64,000 bases of DNA from Streptomyces glomeratus (GCF_021462825.1 NZ_JAKEEB010000034.1:1-64000), one strand, 5' to 3'; counted from the stretch's first letter, positions 7,907 to 17,488 are shown. Translations and numbers: made by a program. Notes: generated by a model not told the origin, from the letters alone.

Positions 7907-8911
7907 GTGGACATCGACATGAGTGCCCTGCGGGGCTTGGTACGGGAGAAGGAGATCTCCTTCGACCTGCTGGTCGAGGCGATCGAGGCGGCCCTCCTCA
8001 TCGCCTACCACCGCACCGAGGGAAGCCGCCGCCACGCGCGCGTGGAGCTCAACCGGGAGACCGGCCATGTGACCGTGTGGGCGAAGGAGGACCCCGAGGA
8101 CCTTCAGGACGGGCAGGAGCCGCGCGAGTTCGACGACACCCCGTCGGGCTTCGGCCGGATCGCCGCCACCACCGCCAAGCAGGTCATCCTGCAGCGCCTG
8201 CGCGACGCGGAGGACGACGCGACGCTCGGCGAGTACGCGGGCCGCGAGGGCGACATCGTCACCGGCGTGGTCCAGCAGGGCCGCGACCCGAAGAACGTGC
8301 TGGTGGACATCGGCAAGCTCGAGGCCATCCTGCCGGTGCAGGAGCAGGTGCCCGGCGAGAGCTACGAGCACGGCAAGCGGATCCGCTCGTACGTCGTTCG
8401 GGTGGCCAAGGGTGTGCGCGGTCCCTCCGTCACCCTCTCGCGCACCCACCCCAATCTGGTGAAAAAGCTGTTCGCGCTCGAGGTTCCGGAGATCGCCGAC
8501 GGGTCCGTCGAGATCGCCGCGATCGCCCGTGAGGCGGGCCACCGCACGAAGATCGCCGTCCGGTCCACCCGATCGGGTCTGAACGCCAAGGGCGCCTGCA
8601 TCGGCCCGATGGGCGGCCGTGTGCGCAACGTCATGGGCGAGCTGAACGGCGAGAAGATCGACATCGTCGACTGGTCGGACGACCCGGCCGAGATGGTGGC
8701 GAACGCCCTCTCGCCCGCTCGTGTCTCCAAGGTGGAGGTCGTGGACCTCGCGGCCCGCTCCGCGCGGGTGACGGTCCCCGACTACCAGCTGTCGCTCGCG
8801 ATCGGCAAGGAGGGGCAGAACGCCCGCCTCGCCGCCCGGCTCACCGGCTGGCGGATCGACATCCGACCGGACACCGAGCAGCCCGCCGACCGGCAGGAAC
8901 AAGGCCGCTGA
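7907..8911 (+). CDS. nusA: Transcription elongation/antitermination factor NusA
   Basis: 334 residues from GTG 7907 (an ATG at 7919 is a possible alternative; VDIDMSALRGLVREKEISFD is the usual Streptomyces start). Domains in order: N-terminal RNAP-binding helical domain, S1 (around EYAGREGDIVTGVVQQGRDP, residues about 108-127), KH1, and KH2 with VPDYQLSLAIGKEGQNARLA near 289-308. Actinobacterial NusA is short and lacks the acidic repeats of E. coli, which fits. It modulates pausing, termination and rRNA antitermination. Confidence 0.96.
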   Translation: MDIDMSALRGLVREKEISFDLLVEAIEAALLIAYHRTEGSRRHARVELNRETGHVTVWAKEDPEDLQDGQEPREFDDTPSGFGRIAATTAKQVILQRLRDAEDDATLGEYAGREGDIVTGVVQQGRDPKNVLVDIGKLEAILPVQEQVPGESYEHGKRIRSYVVRVAKGVRGPSVTLSRTHPNLVKKLFALEVPEIADGSVEIAAIAREAGHRTKIAVRSTRSGLNAKGACIGPMGGRVRNVMGELNGEKIDIVDWSDDPAEMVANALSPARVSKVEVVDLAARSARVTVPDYQLSLAIGKEGQNARLAARLTGWRIDIRPDTEQPADRQEQGR

Positions 8912-9030
8912 CCTCGGCCGGGGAATAGATCCCGGCCGGGAGTCGCTGAGATCACGACAGTTTTCTGCGCAGCAACTGTTCGATTCTTGCCCCAAAGGGG
9001 TGAGGTCGGCGCGGGGAGGTAGACTTAACC

Positions 9031-9342
9031 GTGTCTGGCCGGACGCATGCCCGCGCATGCCCTGAGCGCACCTGCGTGGGGTGCCGGGAGCGAGCGGCCA
9101 AGATCGAACTGCTGCGCACCGTGGTGATCGAGGACACCTGCGTCCCCGATCCTCGCGGTACGCTGCCCGGCCGGGGAGCCTATGTGCACCCCGTGCCGGC
9201 CTGTGTCGACCTGGCGGTTCGCCGCCGGGCATTCCCGCGGGCGCTCCGCGTCCCGGGACCGCTCGATGTAAAGGCGTTGCGCCAGTACGTCGAGCAGACC
9301 GAAGGTTGCCGACAGCGCCTAGCTGAGCAGGCAGCACCGTAA
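9031..9342 (+). CDS. ylxR: YlxR family (DUF448) RNA-binding protein
   Basis: 103 residues from GTG 9031, with GGGGAGG upstream. Key signature is PERTCVGCRERAAK near the N-terminus, then PGRGAYVHPVPACVDLAVRR, both diagnostic for YlxR. It lies between nusA and infB as in most bacteria. The family binds RNA and is proposed to act as a nucleoid- or RNase P-associated factor; the exact role is unsettled. Confidence 0.92.
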   Translation: MSGRTHARACPERTCVGCRERAAKIELLRTVVIEDTCVPDPRGTLPGRGAYVHPVPACVDLAVRRRAFPRALRVPGPLDVKALRQYVEQTEGCRQRLAEQAAP

Positions 9343-9404
9343 GAAGCGCCGCGCGGAACGCCGTGCGGACTGGTACCTCGCGAGTCGAAAGCAGGTCGAG
9401 ATTG

Positions 9405-9437
9405 CGATGAGCACTCGATGAGTACGCGATGAGTACG
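9405..9437. repeat. Three 11-bp direct repeats in the infB leader
   Basis: CGATGAGCACT, CGATGAGTACG and CGATGAGTACG follow each other without a gap, 50-83 bases before the infB start. They create several out-of-frame ATG and TGA triplets ahead of infB. No function is evident; slippage-derived sequence is the simplest reading. Confidence 0.6.
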
Positions 9438-9487
9438 CCCATGAACTAGCGACGGTCCGGCCGCAACCCGGACCTCAAAGGAGCGAA

Positions 9488-12400
9488 GTGGCTAAGGTCC
9501 GGGTCTACGAACTCGCCAAGGAGTTCGGTGTGGAGAGCAAGGTCGTCATGGCCAAGCTCCAGGAACTCGGTGAATTCGTCCGTTCGGCGTCCTCGACGAT
9601 CGAGGCGCCCGTAGTACGTAAGCTGACCGACGCCTTGCAGCAGGGCAGCGGCGGTGGCGCGAAGTCCGCCGCCTCCCGCAAGGCTGCACCGGCGAAGCCG
9701 GCCGCGCCGTCCCCGGCGCAGGCCGCACGTCCGGCTGCCCCGCGCCCGCCGGCGCCCAAGCCCCCGGCGGCCGAGCGTCCCGCGGCCGAGCGTCCCGCGG
9801 CCCCGAGCCAGGGTCCGCGGCCGACGCCCGGCCCGAAGCCCGCGCCGCGGCCCGCCCCGGCGGCCCCCGCCCCGAGCGCACCCGAGTTCACGGCGCCGCC
9901 GTCGGCTCCGGCCGCCCCGAGCCCGCGTCCGGGAGCCCGTCCCGGCGCCCCGAAGCCCGGCGCACGTCCGGCCGCGCCCGGTCAGGGGCAGGGCCAGGGC
10001 GGCGGTCAGGCCGCTCGTCCCGGCGCCTCGCGTCCGGGCGGTCCGGGACCGCGTTCCGGTGCCCGTCCGGCCGGTCCCCGTCCGGGCAACAACCCCTTCA
10101 CCTCCGGTGGCTCCACCGGTATGGCGCGCCCGCAGGCGCCCCGTCCGCAGGGCCCCCGCCCGGGTGGTCCCGGTGGCCCCGGCGCTCCGCGTCCGCAGGC
10201 CTCGGGCCAGGGCGGTCCCCGTCCGCAGGGTGCGGGCGGCGGTCCTCGTCCGCAGGCTCCGGGCGGTCCGCGTCCGACCCCGGGCTCGATGCCCCGTCCG
10301 CAGGGCGGTCCGCGTCCCGGCGGCGGTCCCGCGGGCCCGCGTCCGAACCCCGGCATGATGCCGCAGCGTCCCGCTGCCGGCCCGCGTCCCGGCGGCGGCC
10401 CCGGCGGCCGTGGTCCGGCCGGTGCCGGTCGTCCCGGCGGCGGCGGTCGTCCGGGCGGCGGCGGCTTCGCCGGTCGTCCCGGCGGCGGCGGTGCCGGTCG
10501 TCCCGGCGGTGGCGGCGGCTTCGCCGGCCGTCCCGGTGGCGGTGCTCCCGGTGGTGGCGGCGGCTTCGGTGGCGGCGGTGGCCGTCCCGGCTTCGGCGGC
10601 CGTCCCGGTGGTCCGGGTGGTCGCGGTGGCACGCAGGGTGCGTTCGGCCGTCCCGGCGGTCCGGCGCGTCGTGGCCGCAAGTCGAAGCGGCAGCGCCGTC
10701 AGGAGTACGAGGCCATGCAGGCCCCGTCGGTCGGCGGTGTGATGCTGCCTCGCGGCAACGGCGAGACCATTCGCCTGTCGCGCGGTGCGTCGCTCACCGA
10801 CTTCGCGGAGAAGATCAACGCCAACCCGGCGTCCCTCGTCGCGGTCATGATGAACCTCGGCGAGATGGTCACGGCCACGCAGTCCGTCTCCGACGAGACC
10901 CTGCTGCTCCTCGCCGGCGAGATGAACTACACGGTTCAGATCGTCAGCCCCGAGGAGGAGGACCGCGAGCTGCTCGAGTCCTTCGACCTGGAGTTCGGTG
11001 AGGACGAGGGCTCCGAGGAGGACCTGGTCGTCCGTCCGCCGGTGGTGACCGTCATGGGTCACGTCGACCACGGTAAGACCCGTCTGCTCGACGCCATCCG
11101 CAAGACGAACGTCATCGCGGGCGAGGCCGGTGGCATCACCCAGCACATCGGTGCCTACCAGGTCGCGACCCAGGTCAACGGCGACGACCGGGCGATCACC
11201 TTCATCGACACCCCGGGTCACGAGGCGTTCACCGCCATGCGTGCCCGTGGTGCCAAGTCGACGGACATCGCGATCCTCGTGGTCGCGGCCAACGACGGTG
11301 TGATGCCGCAGACGGTCGAGGCCCTGAACCACGCCAAGGCGGCCGAGGTGCCGATCGTGGTCGCGGTCAACAAGATCGACGTCGAGGGCGCGGACCCGAC
11401 CAAGGTGCGCGGTCAGCTGACCGAGTACGGCCTGGTGGCCGAGGAGTACGGCGGCGACACGATGTTCGTCGACATCTCCGCCAAGCAGGGCCTGCACATC
11501 GACAGCCTGCTCGAGGCCGTGATCCTCACGGCCGACGCCGCCCTGGACCTTCGGGCCAACCCGAACCAGGACGCGCAGGGCATCTCGATCGAGTCCCGTC
11601 TCGACCGCGGCCGTGGCGCCGTGGCGACGGTCCTCGTCCAGCGAGGCACGCTGCGGGTCGGCGACACGATGGTGGTCGGCGACGCGTACGGCCGCGTCCG
11701 GGCGATGCTCGACGACAACGGCAACAACGTGGCCGAGGCCGGCCCGTCGACGCCGGTGCAGGTCCTGGGTCTGACCAACGTCCCGGGTGCCGGCGACAAC
11801 TTCATCGTGGTCGAGGAGGACCGTACGGCCCGCCAGATCGCGGAGAAGCGCGCCGCCCGCGAGCGGAACGCCGCGTTCGCCAAGCGCACGCGCCGTGTCT
11901 CGCTGGAGGACCTGGACAAGGTGCTGAAGGCCGGCGAGGTCCAGCAGCTGAACCTGATCATCAAGGGCGACGCGTCCGGATCGGTCGAGGCTCTGGAGTC
12001 CTCCCTGCTTCAGCTGGACGTCGGCGAAGAGGTCGACATCCGCGTCCTGCACCGCGGCGTCGGTGCGGTCACGGAGTCGGACATCGACCTGGCGATGGGC
12101 TCGGACGCCATCGTGATCGGCTTCAACGTCCGTGCGGCAGGCCGCGCGGCGCAGATGGCCGAGCGCGAGGGCGTGGACGTCCGGTACTACTCGGTCATCT
12201 ACCAGGCGATCGAGGAGATCGAGGCGGCCCTGAAGGGCATGCTGAAGCCGGAGTTCGAGGAGGTCGAGCTCGGTACGGCGGAGATCCGCGAGGTCTTCAA
12301 GTCGTCCAAGCTGGGCAACATCGCCGGTGTGCTCATCCGCTCGGGCGAGGTCCGACGCAACACCAAGGCCCGCCTCATCCGCGACGGCAAGGTGGTCGCG

Positions 12401-12556
12401 GAGAACCTCACCATCGAGGGCCTGCGTCGCTTCAAGGACGACGTCACCGAGATCCGCGAAGGCTTCGAGGGTGGTATCAACCTCGGAAACTTCAACGACA
12501 TCAAGGTCGACGACGTCATCGCGACGTACGAGATGCGCGAGAAGCCGCGGGTGTAA
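9488..12556 (+). CDS. infB: Translation initiation factor IF-2
   Basis: 1022 residues from GTG 9488, with AAAGGAG 5 bases upstream. Order: IF2_N helix (VRVYELAKEFGVESKVVMAK), a very long Pro/Gly/Arg/Ala-rich disordered segment (about 60-395), a second IF2_N-type domain, then the GTPase with GHVDHGKT at 524-531, DTPGHEAF and NKID, followed by the beta-barrel and C-terminal fMet-tRNA binding domains. The long PG-rich linker is normal in Streptomyces. The protein loads fMet-tRNA on the 30S subunit. Confidence 0.97.
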   Translation: MAKVRVYELAKEFGVESKVVMAKLQELGEFVRSASSTIEAPVVRKLTDALQQGSGGGAKSAASRKAAPAKPAAPSPAQAARPAAPRPPAPKPPAAERPAAERPAAPSQGPRPTPGPKPAPRPAPAAPAPSAPEFTAPPSAPAAPSPRPGARPGAPKPGARPAAPGQGQGQGGGQAARPGASRPGGPGPRSGARPAGPRPGNNPFTSGGSTGMARPQAPRPQGPRPGGPGGPGAPRPQASGQGGPRPQGAGGGPRPQAPGGPRPTPGSMPRPQGGPRPGGGPAGPRPNPGMMPQRPAAGPRPGGGPGGRGPAGAGRPGGGGRPGGGGFAGRPGGGGAGRPGGGGGFAGRPGGGAPGGGGGFGGGGGRPGFGGRPGGPGGRGGTQGAFGRPGGPARRGRKSKRQRRQEYEAMQAPSVGGVMLPRGNGETIRLSRGASLTDFAEKINANPASLVAVMMNLGEMVTATQSVSDETLLLLAGEMNYTVQIVSPEEEDRELLESFDLEFGEDEGSEEDLVVRPPVVTVMGHVDHGKTRLLDAIRKTNVIAGEAGGITQHIGAYQVATQVNGDDRAITFIDTPGHEAFTAMRARGAKSTDIAILVVAANDGVMPQTVEALNHAKAAEVPIVVAVNKIDVEGADPTKVRGQLTEYGLVAEEYGGDTMFVDISAKQGLHIDSLLEAVILTADAALDLRANPNQDAQGISIESRLDRGRGAVATVLVQRGTLRVGDTMVVGDAYGRVRAMLDDNGNNVAEAGPSTPVQVLGLTNVPGAGDNFIVVEEDRTARQIAEKRAARERNAAFAKRTRRVSLEDLDKVLKAGEVQQLNLIIKGDASGSVEALESSLLQLDVGEEVDIRVLHRGVGAVTESDIDLAMGSDAIVIGFNVRAAGRAAQMAEREGVDVRYYSVIYQAIEEIEAALKGMLKPEFEEVELGTAEIREVFKSSKLGNIAGVLIRSGEVRRNTKARLIRDGKVVAENLTIEGLRRFKDDVTEIREGFEGGINLGNFNDIKVDDVIATYEMREKPRV

Positions 12557-12760
12557 CCACCCGGCGGGTTGATCGCGGACGGATCGCTGCTGGCCGACGG
12601 GACCACGTCCCGTCGGCCAGCGCGCCGTCTGCCCGGGCTTCCCTGCCCGAAAAAAACCGCGTCGAGTCGCCTCCGGTGTTCGTTGTACGGTTTTCGTGTC
12701 CCCGCCCCTCCCGGCGGCGGGGCCATCGATCCCGTACCGGCGGGTCATCCGGATGCATAC

Positions 12761-13054
12761 ATGTATGTGGGGACGCTGTCCTTCGACCTTCTCCTGGGCG
12801 ACGTACGGTCGCTGAAGGAGAAGCGCTCCGTCGTCCGACCGATAGTCGCCGAACTCCAGCGGAAGTACGCGGTGAGTGCGGCCGAGGTGGACCACCTGGA
12901 CCTCTACCGGCGGGCCTGTATCGGCCTGGCCGTGGTCGCCGGTGACGCGGGGCACGTGAGCGACGTACTGGACCGGTGCGAGCGGCTGGTCGCCGGGCGC
13001 CCCGAGGTGGAACTGCTGTCCGTAAGACGGCGCTTCCACGGCGACGACGACTGA
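12761..13054 (+). CDS. DUF503 (YlxP-like) family protein
   Basis: 97 residues from ATG 12761 (MYVGTLSFDLLLGDVRSLKE); the frame is open further upstream but with poor composition. The family signature is the opening GTLSFDLLLGDVRSLKEKRS and VRPIVAELQRKYAVSAAEVD. It sits between infB and rbfA, the conserved position of ylxP. Function is unknown; its location suggests a link to ribosome maturation. Confidence 0.9.
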   Translation: MYVGTLSFDLLLGDVRSLKEKRSVVRPIVAELQRKYAVSAAEVDHLDLYRRACIGLAVVAGDAGHVSDVLDRCERLVAGRPEVELLSVRRRFHGDDD

Positions 13055-13091
13055 GCAAGAACACAGACAGGAAAGAACGGGAGACGGACCA

Positions 13092-13544
13092 GTGGCCGAC
13101 AACGCGCGGGCTAAGAGGCTGGCGGACCTCATCCGAGAGGTGGTGGCCCAGAAGCTGCAGCGCGGGATCAAGGACCCGCGGCTCGGCTCGCACGTCACCA
13201 TCACGGACACCCGGGTGACGGGCGATCTGCGGGAGGCGACCGTCTTCTACACGGTGTACGGGGACGACGAGGAGCGGAAGGCCGCGGCCGCGGGCCTGGA
13301 GAGCGCCAAGGGCATCCTGCGCTCCGAGGTCGGACGCGCCGCGGGCGTGAAGTTCACGCCCACCCTCACCTTCGTCGCGGACGCCCTGCCGGACACCGCC
13401 CGGACCATCGAGGACCTCCTCGACCAGGCGCGCGCCTCCGACGCGAAGGTGCGCGAGGCGGCCACGGGCGCCGCGTACGCCGGTGAAGCCGACCCGTACA
13501 AGAAGCCCGACTCCGAGGACGAGACGGACGACACCTCCGAATGA
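13092..13544 (+). CDS. rbfA: Ribosome-binding factor A
   Basis: 150 residues from GTG 13092. RbfA signatures: ARAKRLADLIREVVAQKLQR at the N-terminus, IKDPRLGSHVTITDTRVTGD, and the later VGRAAGVKFTPTLTFVADAL. An acidic tail (EDETDDTSE) follows, as in other actinobacteria. It binds the 30S subunit and helps 16S 5'-end maturation and cold adaptation. Its stop overlaps the truB start (ATGA). Confidence 0.96.
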   Translation: MADNARAKRLADLIREVVAQKLQRGIKDPRLGSHVTITDTRVTGDLREATVFYTVYGDDEERKAAAAGLESAKGILRSEVGRAAGVKFTPTLTFVADALPDTARTIEDLLDQARASDAKVREAATGAAYAGEADPYKKPDSEDETDDTSE

Positions 13545-14446
13545 GCCGTCAGCACAGCACGCCCGACGGCCTTGTCATCGTCGACAAGCCGTCGGGCTTC
13601 ACTTCGCACGACGTCGTCGCCAAGATGCGCGGGATCGCCCGCACGCGGCGCGTCGGGCACGCCGGCACCCTCGACCCGATGGCGACCGGTGTGCTCGTTC
13701 TCGGCGTCGAAAAGGCCACCAAGCTCCTCGGGCACCTCGCCCTGACCGAGAAGGAGTACCTGGGCACCATCCGGCTCGGTCAGACCACCGTCACGGACGA
13801 CGCCGAGGGGGAGATCACCTCCGCCGCCGACGCCTCCGGGGTCACCCGCGACGCCGTCGACGCGGGGATCGCCAAGCTGACCGGTGACATCCTCCAGGTC
13901 CCGTCCAAGGTCAGCGCCATCAAGATCGACGGTGTGCGCTCGTACAAGCGGGCACGCGAAGGCGAGGACTTCGAAATCCCCGCCCGGCCGGTCACCGTCT
14001 CCTCCTTCACGGTGTACGACGTCCGCCACGCCGTCGCCGAGGACGGCACGCCGGTGCTGGACCTGGTGGTCTCCGTGGTCTGCTCCTCCGGGACCTACAT
14101 CCGGGCTCTCGCCCGCGACCTGGGCGCCGGACTCGGCGTCGGCGGACATCTCACCGCGCTGCGGCGCACCCGCGTCGGACCGTACAAGCTCGACTCCGCG
14201 TCCACCCTGGACCAGCTCCAGCAGGAGCTGACCGTGATGCCGATCGCGGAGGCCGCCGCGGCCGCGTTCCCCCGCTGGGACGTGGACGCCAAGCGGGCGC
14301 GGCTGCTGACGAACGGCGTGCGCCTGGAGATGCCCGACGAGTACGCGGGCGCCGGCCCCGTCGCCGTCTTCGACCCCGAGGGCCGCTTCCTCGCGCTCGT
14401 CGAGGCGCTCAAGGGCAAGGCGAAGAGCCTGGCGGTCTTCGGCTGA
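13541..14446 (+). CDS. truB: tRNA pseudouridine-55 synthase
   Basis: 301 residues from ATG 13541, overlapping rbfA by 4 bases. TruB motif I (VDKPSGFTSHDVV) and the catalytic motif GHAGTLDPMATGVLVLG with Asp45 are intact. Motif III is seen as CSSGTYIRALARDLG. It makes pseudouridine 55 in the T-loop of elongator tRNAs. It is the last gene of the rimP-to-truB cluster and is followed by a strong terminator. Confidence 0.96.
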   Translation: MSRQHSTPDGLVIVDKPSGFTSHDVVAKMRGIARTRRVGHAGTLDPMATGVLVLGVEKATKLLGHLALTEKEYLGTIRLGQTTVTDDAEGEITSAADASGVTRDAVDAGIAKLTGDILQVPSKVSAIKIDGVRSYKRAREGEDFEIPARPVTVSSFTVYDVRHAVAEDGTPVLDLVVSVVCSSGTYIRALARDLGAGLGVGGHLTALRRTRVGPYKLDSASTLDQLQQELTVMPIAEAAAAAFPRWDVDAKRARLLTNGVRLEMPDEYAGAGPVAVFDPEGRFLALVEALKGKAKSLAVFG

Positions 14447-14455
14447 CGCCGGTGC

Positions 14456-14497
14456 CCGTGGAGCGGCGGTCACGGGGATCGAGCCGCCGCTCCACGG
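14456..14497 (+). terminator. Terminator after truB
   Basis: A perfect 14-bp stem (14456-14469 with 14484-14497, CCGTGGAGCGGCGG pairing with CCGCCGCTCCACGG) around a 14-base loop, 9 bases after the truB stop. It closes the rimP-truB transcription unit. The rest of 14498-14673 holds no recognisable gene. Confidence 0.8.
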
Positions 14498-14673
14498 TCC
14501 CCCCTCGGTTCCCCCTCCCAGAGGTGTATCCAACGCCCCGCGTCAATTCACCCCATCGAGCAGGCGCTCGGAGTGAACGGAGGGAGCGGAAGGGGGCGCG
14601 TTCGCCTCAAGATCTGTTCCGTTGATCACCATCGGCCTACCGACGGGCTCAGGCACGGCGGGGAGGTTCGGGC

Positions 14674-16050
14674 ATGGCGGTTCAGGGCCCTCGGACAGTG
14701 GACCGCGGCGGGCAGGGGCACGGCCCGGGCCCCGCCCTTGTACGGGTGTGCGACCTGGCCGGACGCCCCCGCGGCACCGGGTTCGCAGTCGACCGCCGAG
14801 GCACGGTGGTCACCAGCCACGAGGCCGTCGAGGGGCCGGCCCGCCTGCTGCTGCACACGCCGAGCGGACGCGCCCGCGTGCTGGATACCGACGCGGTGAC
14901 GCCCCTGCCGTACGCGGACCTCGCCCTCGTCTGCACCGAGGGGCTGGGCCTGGGCCCGCTCCCCGTCACGGCACGGGACCGTATCGAGGCCGGTGCGTAC
15001 GTCAGGATCGCCGCGGGCGGCTGGCGCGAGGCCCGGGTGCTCGGCACGACCGCCGTCACCTACCGGGCCGGCGACTGCTGCCGCCTCCTCGACGACGCCC
15101 TGAAGCCGGCGATCGGCACGGCGGGCACCGAAGCGCTCCGCCCGGGCGGCGGGGCCGCCGGAGGACCCGTCCTCGACGCCGCCACCGGCGCCGTGCTGGA
15201 CGTCCTCGGCACCAGGCTGCACACGGAACACCGGGGCACGGGACTCGCCGTACCGCTCAGGGGGCTCGGACAGCCCCTCGACGAACTGCTGGACCGCAAC
15301 GCGCGCACCGTCCCCGCCTACGGGGCGGACCTGAACATCGCGGGAGCCCTGGACCTCACGACGGCCTCGGCGGGGACGGGCGGCCCGCCGGACGACAGCG
15401 CCCTCGTCCCACGCGTCCGCACGGCCGAGAGTTCGCGGCCTTCGAGAGGGGCCCGTCCGCCGTCCTGGCACCCGTCGGCTCCCCGGGCAGCGGCCGTACG
15501 ACGGAACTCGCCGCCCTCGCCGCGCGGCGCGCCCGGGACCCCGAGCCCGCCCCGGTGCTGTTGCTGCGCGGAGCGGACCTCAGGGACACCGACACATCCC
15601 TGGCCGCCGCGGTGGGGCGGGCACTGCAGCGCACGGGCCGGCCGCCCACCCCCGGCACGGACGCCGTCCGGCCCGAGGACCTCGCGCAGGTCGCACGGGA
15701 CGCCGGGCGCCCGTTGCTGCTGCTTCTCGACGGCCCTGAGGACATGCCGGCCGGCCTCGCCCGCCGGAGCACCGACTGGGCCGGGGCGACGGCCGCCTGG
15801 CTGCGTACGAACGGGGCCCGGCTGGTGCTGGCCTGCGGGCCGGAGCACTGGGAGCAGACCGGAGCCGAGTTTCCGGAGGAGCTTGCTCGGCCGGTTCGGT
15901 CGTCGCTCGAGCCGCCCCGGCCGGATCGGTCGTGGCCCGGTCTGCCCGGCCGGGACCGGTCGCGGTCCGACCGGTCCCGGCCGCCCCCGCTTGCGTGCCG
16001 CCCGTCACAGCCACCATGCCGATGCGGGCCGAAGGCCCGTGGCATGGCAC
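14674..16050 (+). pseudogene. Decayed trypsin-fold / P-loop ATPase protein (frameshifted)
   Basis: The first part (ATG 14674, GGGGAGG upstream) reads as a trypsin-like domain: TSHEAVEG gives His49, PYADLALV gives Asp82, but the Ser loop is GGGAAGGPVLD, so the nucleophile is Ala162. Near 15405-15432 the coding frame jumps by one base. The original frame turns Arg/Pro/Ser-rich, while the other continues as EFAAFERGPSAVLAPVGS and then a Walker-A-like GSPGSGRTTEL. A Walker-B-like RPLLLLLDGPED follows. The second frame then degenerates and runs without a stop into ribF. I infer a truncated remnant of a larger protease-like STAND-type protein; a sequencing indel cannot be excluded. Confidence 0.6.
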
Positions 16051-16106
16051 CCTTAGACCTGCGTATGAGGCAGACACGGACACGGGTTCGACGAGGAGCG
16101 GTCACA

Positions 16107-17063
16107 GTGCAGCGCTGGCGTGGCTTGGAGGACATCCCCGAGGACTGGGGACGCAGCGTCGTCACCATCGGCTCCTACGACGGAGTCCACCGCGGACACC
16201 AGTTGATCATCCGGCATGCCGTGGAACGCGCCCGTGAGCTGGGCGTTCCCTCCGTCGTCGTCACCTTCGACCCGCACCCCAGCGAGGTCGTGCGCCCCGG
16301 CAGCCACCCTCCGCTGCTCGCCGCGCACCACCGCCGCGCCGAACTGTGCGCCGAACTGGGCGTCGACGCGGTCCTCATCCTGCCCTTCACCACCGAGTTC
16401 TCCCGGCTCTCGCCCGCCGACTTCGTGGTCAAGGTCCTCGTCGACAAGCTGCACGCCAAGGCCGTCGTCGAGGGCCCCAACTTCCGCTTCGGCCACAAGG
16501 CCGCCGGGAACGTGGAGTTCCTGGCCGAGCAGGGCAAGACGTACGACTTCGACGTCGAGGTGGTCGACCTGTACGTGACCGGTGAGGCGGGCGGCGGCGA
16601 GCCCTTCTCCTCCACCCTGACCCGGCGGCTGATCGCCGAGGGCGATGTGGAGGGCGCGAGCGAGATCCTCGGGCGTCCGCACCGGGTCGAGGGCGTGGTG
16701 GTGCGCGGCGCCCAGCGCGGCCGCGACCTCGGCTTCCCGACCGCCAACGTCGAGACGCTGCCGCACACCGCGATCCCCGCCGACGGCGTCTACGCCGGAT
16801 GGCTGCACGTCCAGGGCGAGGCGATGCCGGCCGCGATCTCCGTCGGCACCAACCCCCAGTTCGACGGGACCGAGCGGACCGTGGAGGCGTACGCCATCGA
16901 CCGGGTGGGCCTGGACCTGTACGGGCTGCATGTCGCCGTCGACTTCCTCGCGTTCGTCCGTGGCCAGGCCAGGTTCGAGTCGCTCGACGCCCTGCTGGAG
17001 CAGATGGCGGATGACGTGAAGCGCTGCCGTGAGCTGATCGCGGCCGCCGAGGGCCGCGCCTGA
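16107..17063 (+). CDS. ribF: Bifunctional riboflavin kinase / FMN adenylyltransferase
   Basis: 318 residues from GTG 16107, preceded by GAGGAGCGG. The nucleotidyltransferase domain shows SYDGVHRGHQLIIRHA with the HxGH-type motif, followed by VTFDPHPSEVV. The C-terminal riboflavin kinase shows GRDLGFPTANVE and GVYAGWLHV. Length and order are standard. It makes FMN and FAD from riboflavin. The frame upstream of 16107 is continuous with the decayed ATPase frame, so only the Shine-Dalgarno and homology fix the start. Confidence 0.96.
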   Translation: MQRWRGLEDIPEDWGRSVVTIGSYDGVHRGHQLIIRHAVERARELGVPSVVVTFDPHPSEVVRPGSHPPLLAAHHRRAELCAELGVDAVLILPFTTEFSRLSPADFVVKVLVDKLHAKAVVEGPNFRFGHKAAGNVEFLAEQGKTYDFDVEVVDLYVTGEAGGGEPFSSTLTRRLIAEGDVEGASEILGRPHRVEGVVVRGAQRGRDLGFPTANVETLPHTAIPADGVYAGWLHVQGEAMPAAISVGTNPQFDGTERTVEAYAIDRVGLDLYGLHVAVDFLAFVRGQARFESLDALLEQMADDVKRCRELIAAAEGRA

Positions 17064-17174
17064 TTCCGATCCACCTGCTGAACCGGTCGCCCGGTTCCCC
17101 GGGCAAACCCCGACCGGCCGCGCTGAGTTGTAGAATCCTGACCGTCCGTAAGGTCGGTGGAACGGAGTGAACCG

Positions 17175-17405
17175 GTGGCGACCGAGCAGGAGAAGGAAGC
17201 GCTGTACGCCCTGGACATCAGCGACGTCGAGTGGGTCGGCTCCCCTGACGGTCCCCAGGACGAGCGGGTGGAGATCGCCTATCTGGAAGGCGGCGCCGTC
17301 GCGATGCGCAACTCCGCGGACCCCGACACGGTGCTCCGCTACACCGCGGCGGAGTGGCGGGCGTTCGTCCTCGGGGCGCGCGACGGGGAGTTCGATCTGC
17401 GGTAG
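17175..17405 (+). CDS. DUF397 small protein
   Basis: 76 residues from GTG 17175 (CGGAG 7 bases upstream; GTG 17157 is an in-frame alternative giving 82). The core VEWVGSPDG, VEIAYLEGGAVAMRNSADPD, and VLRYTAAEWRAFVLGARDGE-like end match DUF397, the family that includes AbaA-type proteins and BldB. No HTH partner is adjacent, unlike the copy at 1560. It sits at the left border of the ESX region. Any developmental role is inference. Confidence 0.85.
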   Translation: MATEQEKEALYALDISDVEWVGSPDGPQDERVEIAYLEGGAVAMRNSADPDTVLRYTAAEWRAFVLGARDGEFDLR

Positions 17406-17413
17406 TGATACGG

Positions 17414-17456
17414 ACGCCAGAGGGCCGGCACTGTGCGAGTGCCGGCCCTCTGGCGT
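17414..17456. terminator. Strong bidirectional terminator between the DUF397 gene and the ParA-like gene
   Basis: A perfect 18-bp stem (17414-17431 with 17439-17456; ACGCCAGAGGGCCGGCAC pairs with GTGCCGGCCCTCTGGCGT) with a 7-base loop lies between the convergent stops at 17405 and 17489. It insulates the ribF side from the ESX locus. Confidence 0.9.
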
Positions 17457-17488
17457 TGCCCGGCCGGTCCGCGACCGGCCTCGGTCCC

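Noticed and set aside
9446..13210. 1254-residue minus-strand frame across infB, DUF503 and rbfA
   Set aside because: It spans three certain genes on the other strand and reads as Thr/Ala/Gly/Arg repeats mirroring the IF-2 Pro/Gly linker.
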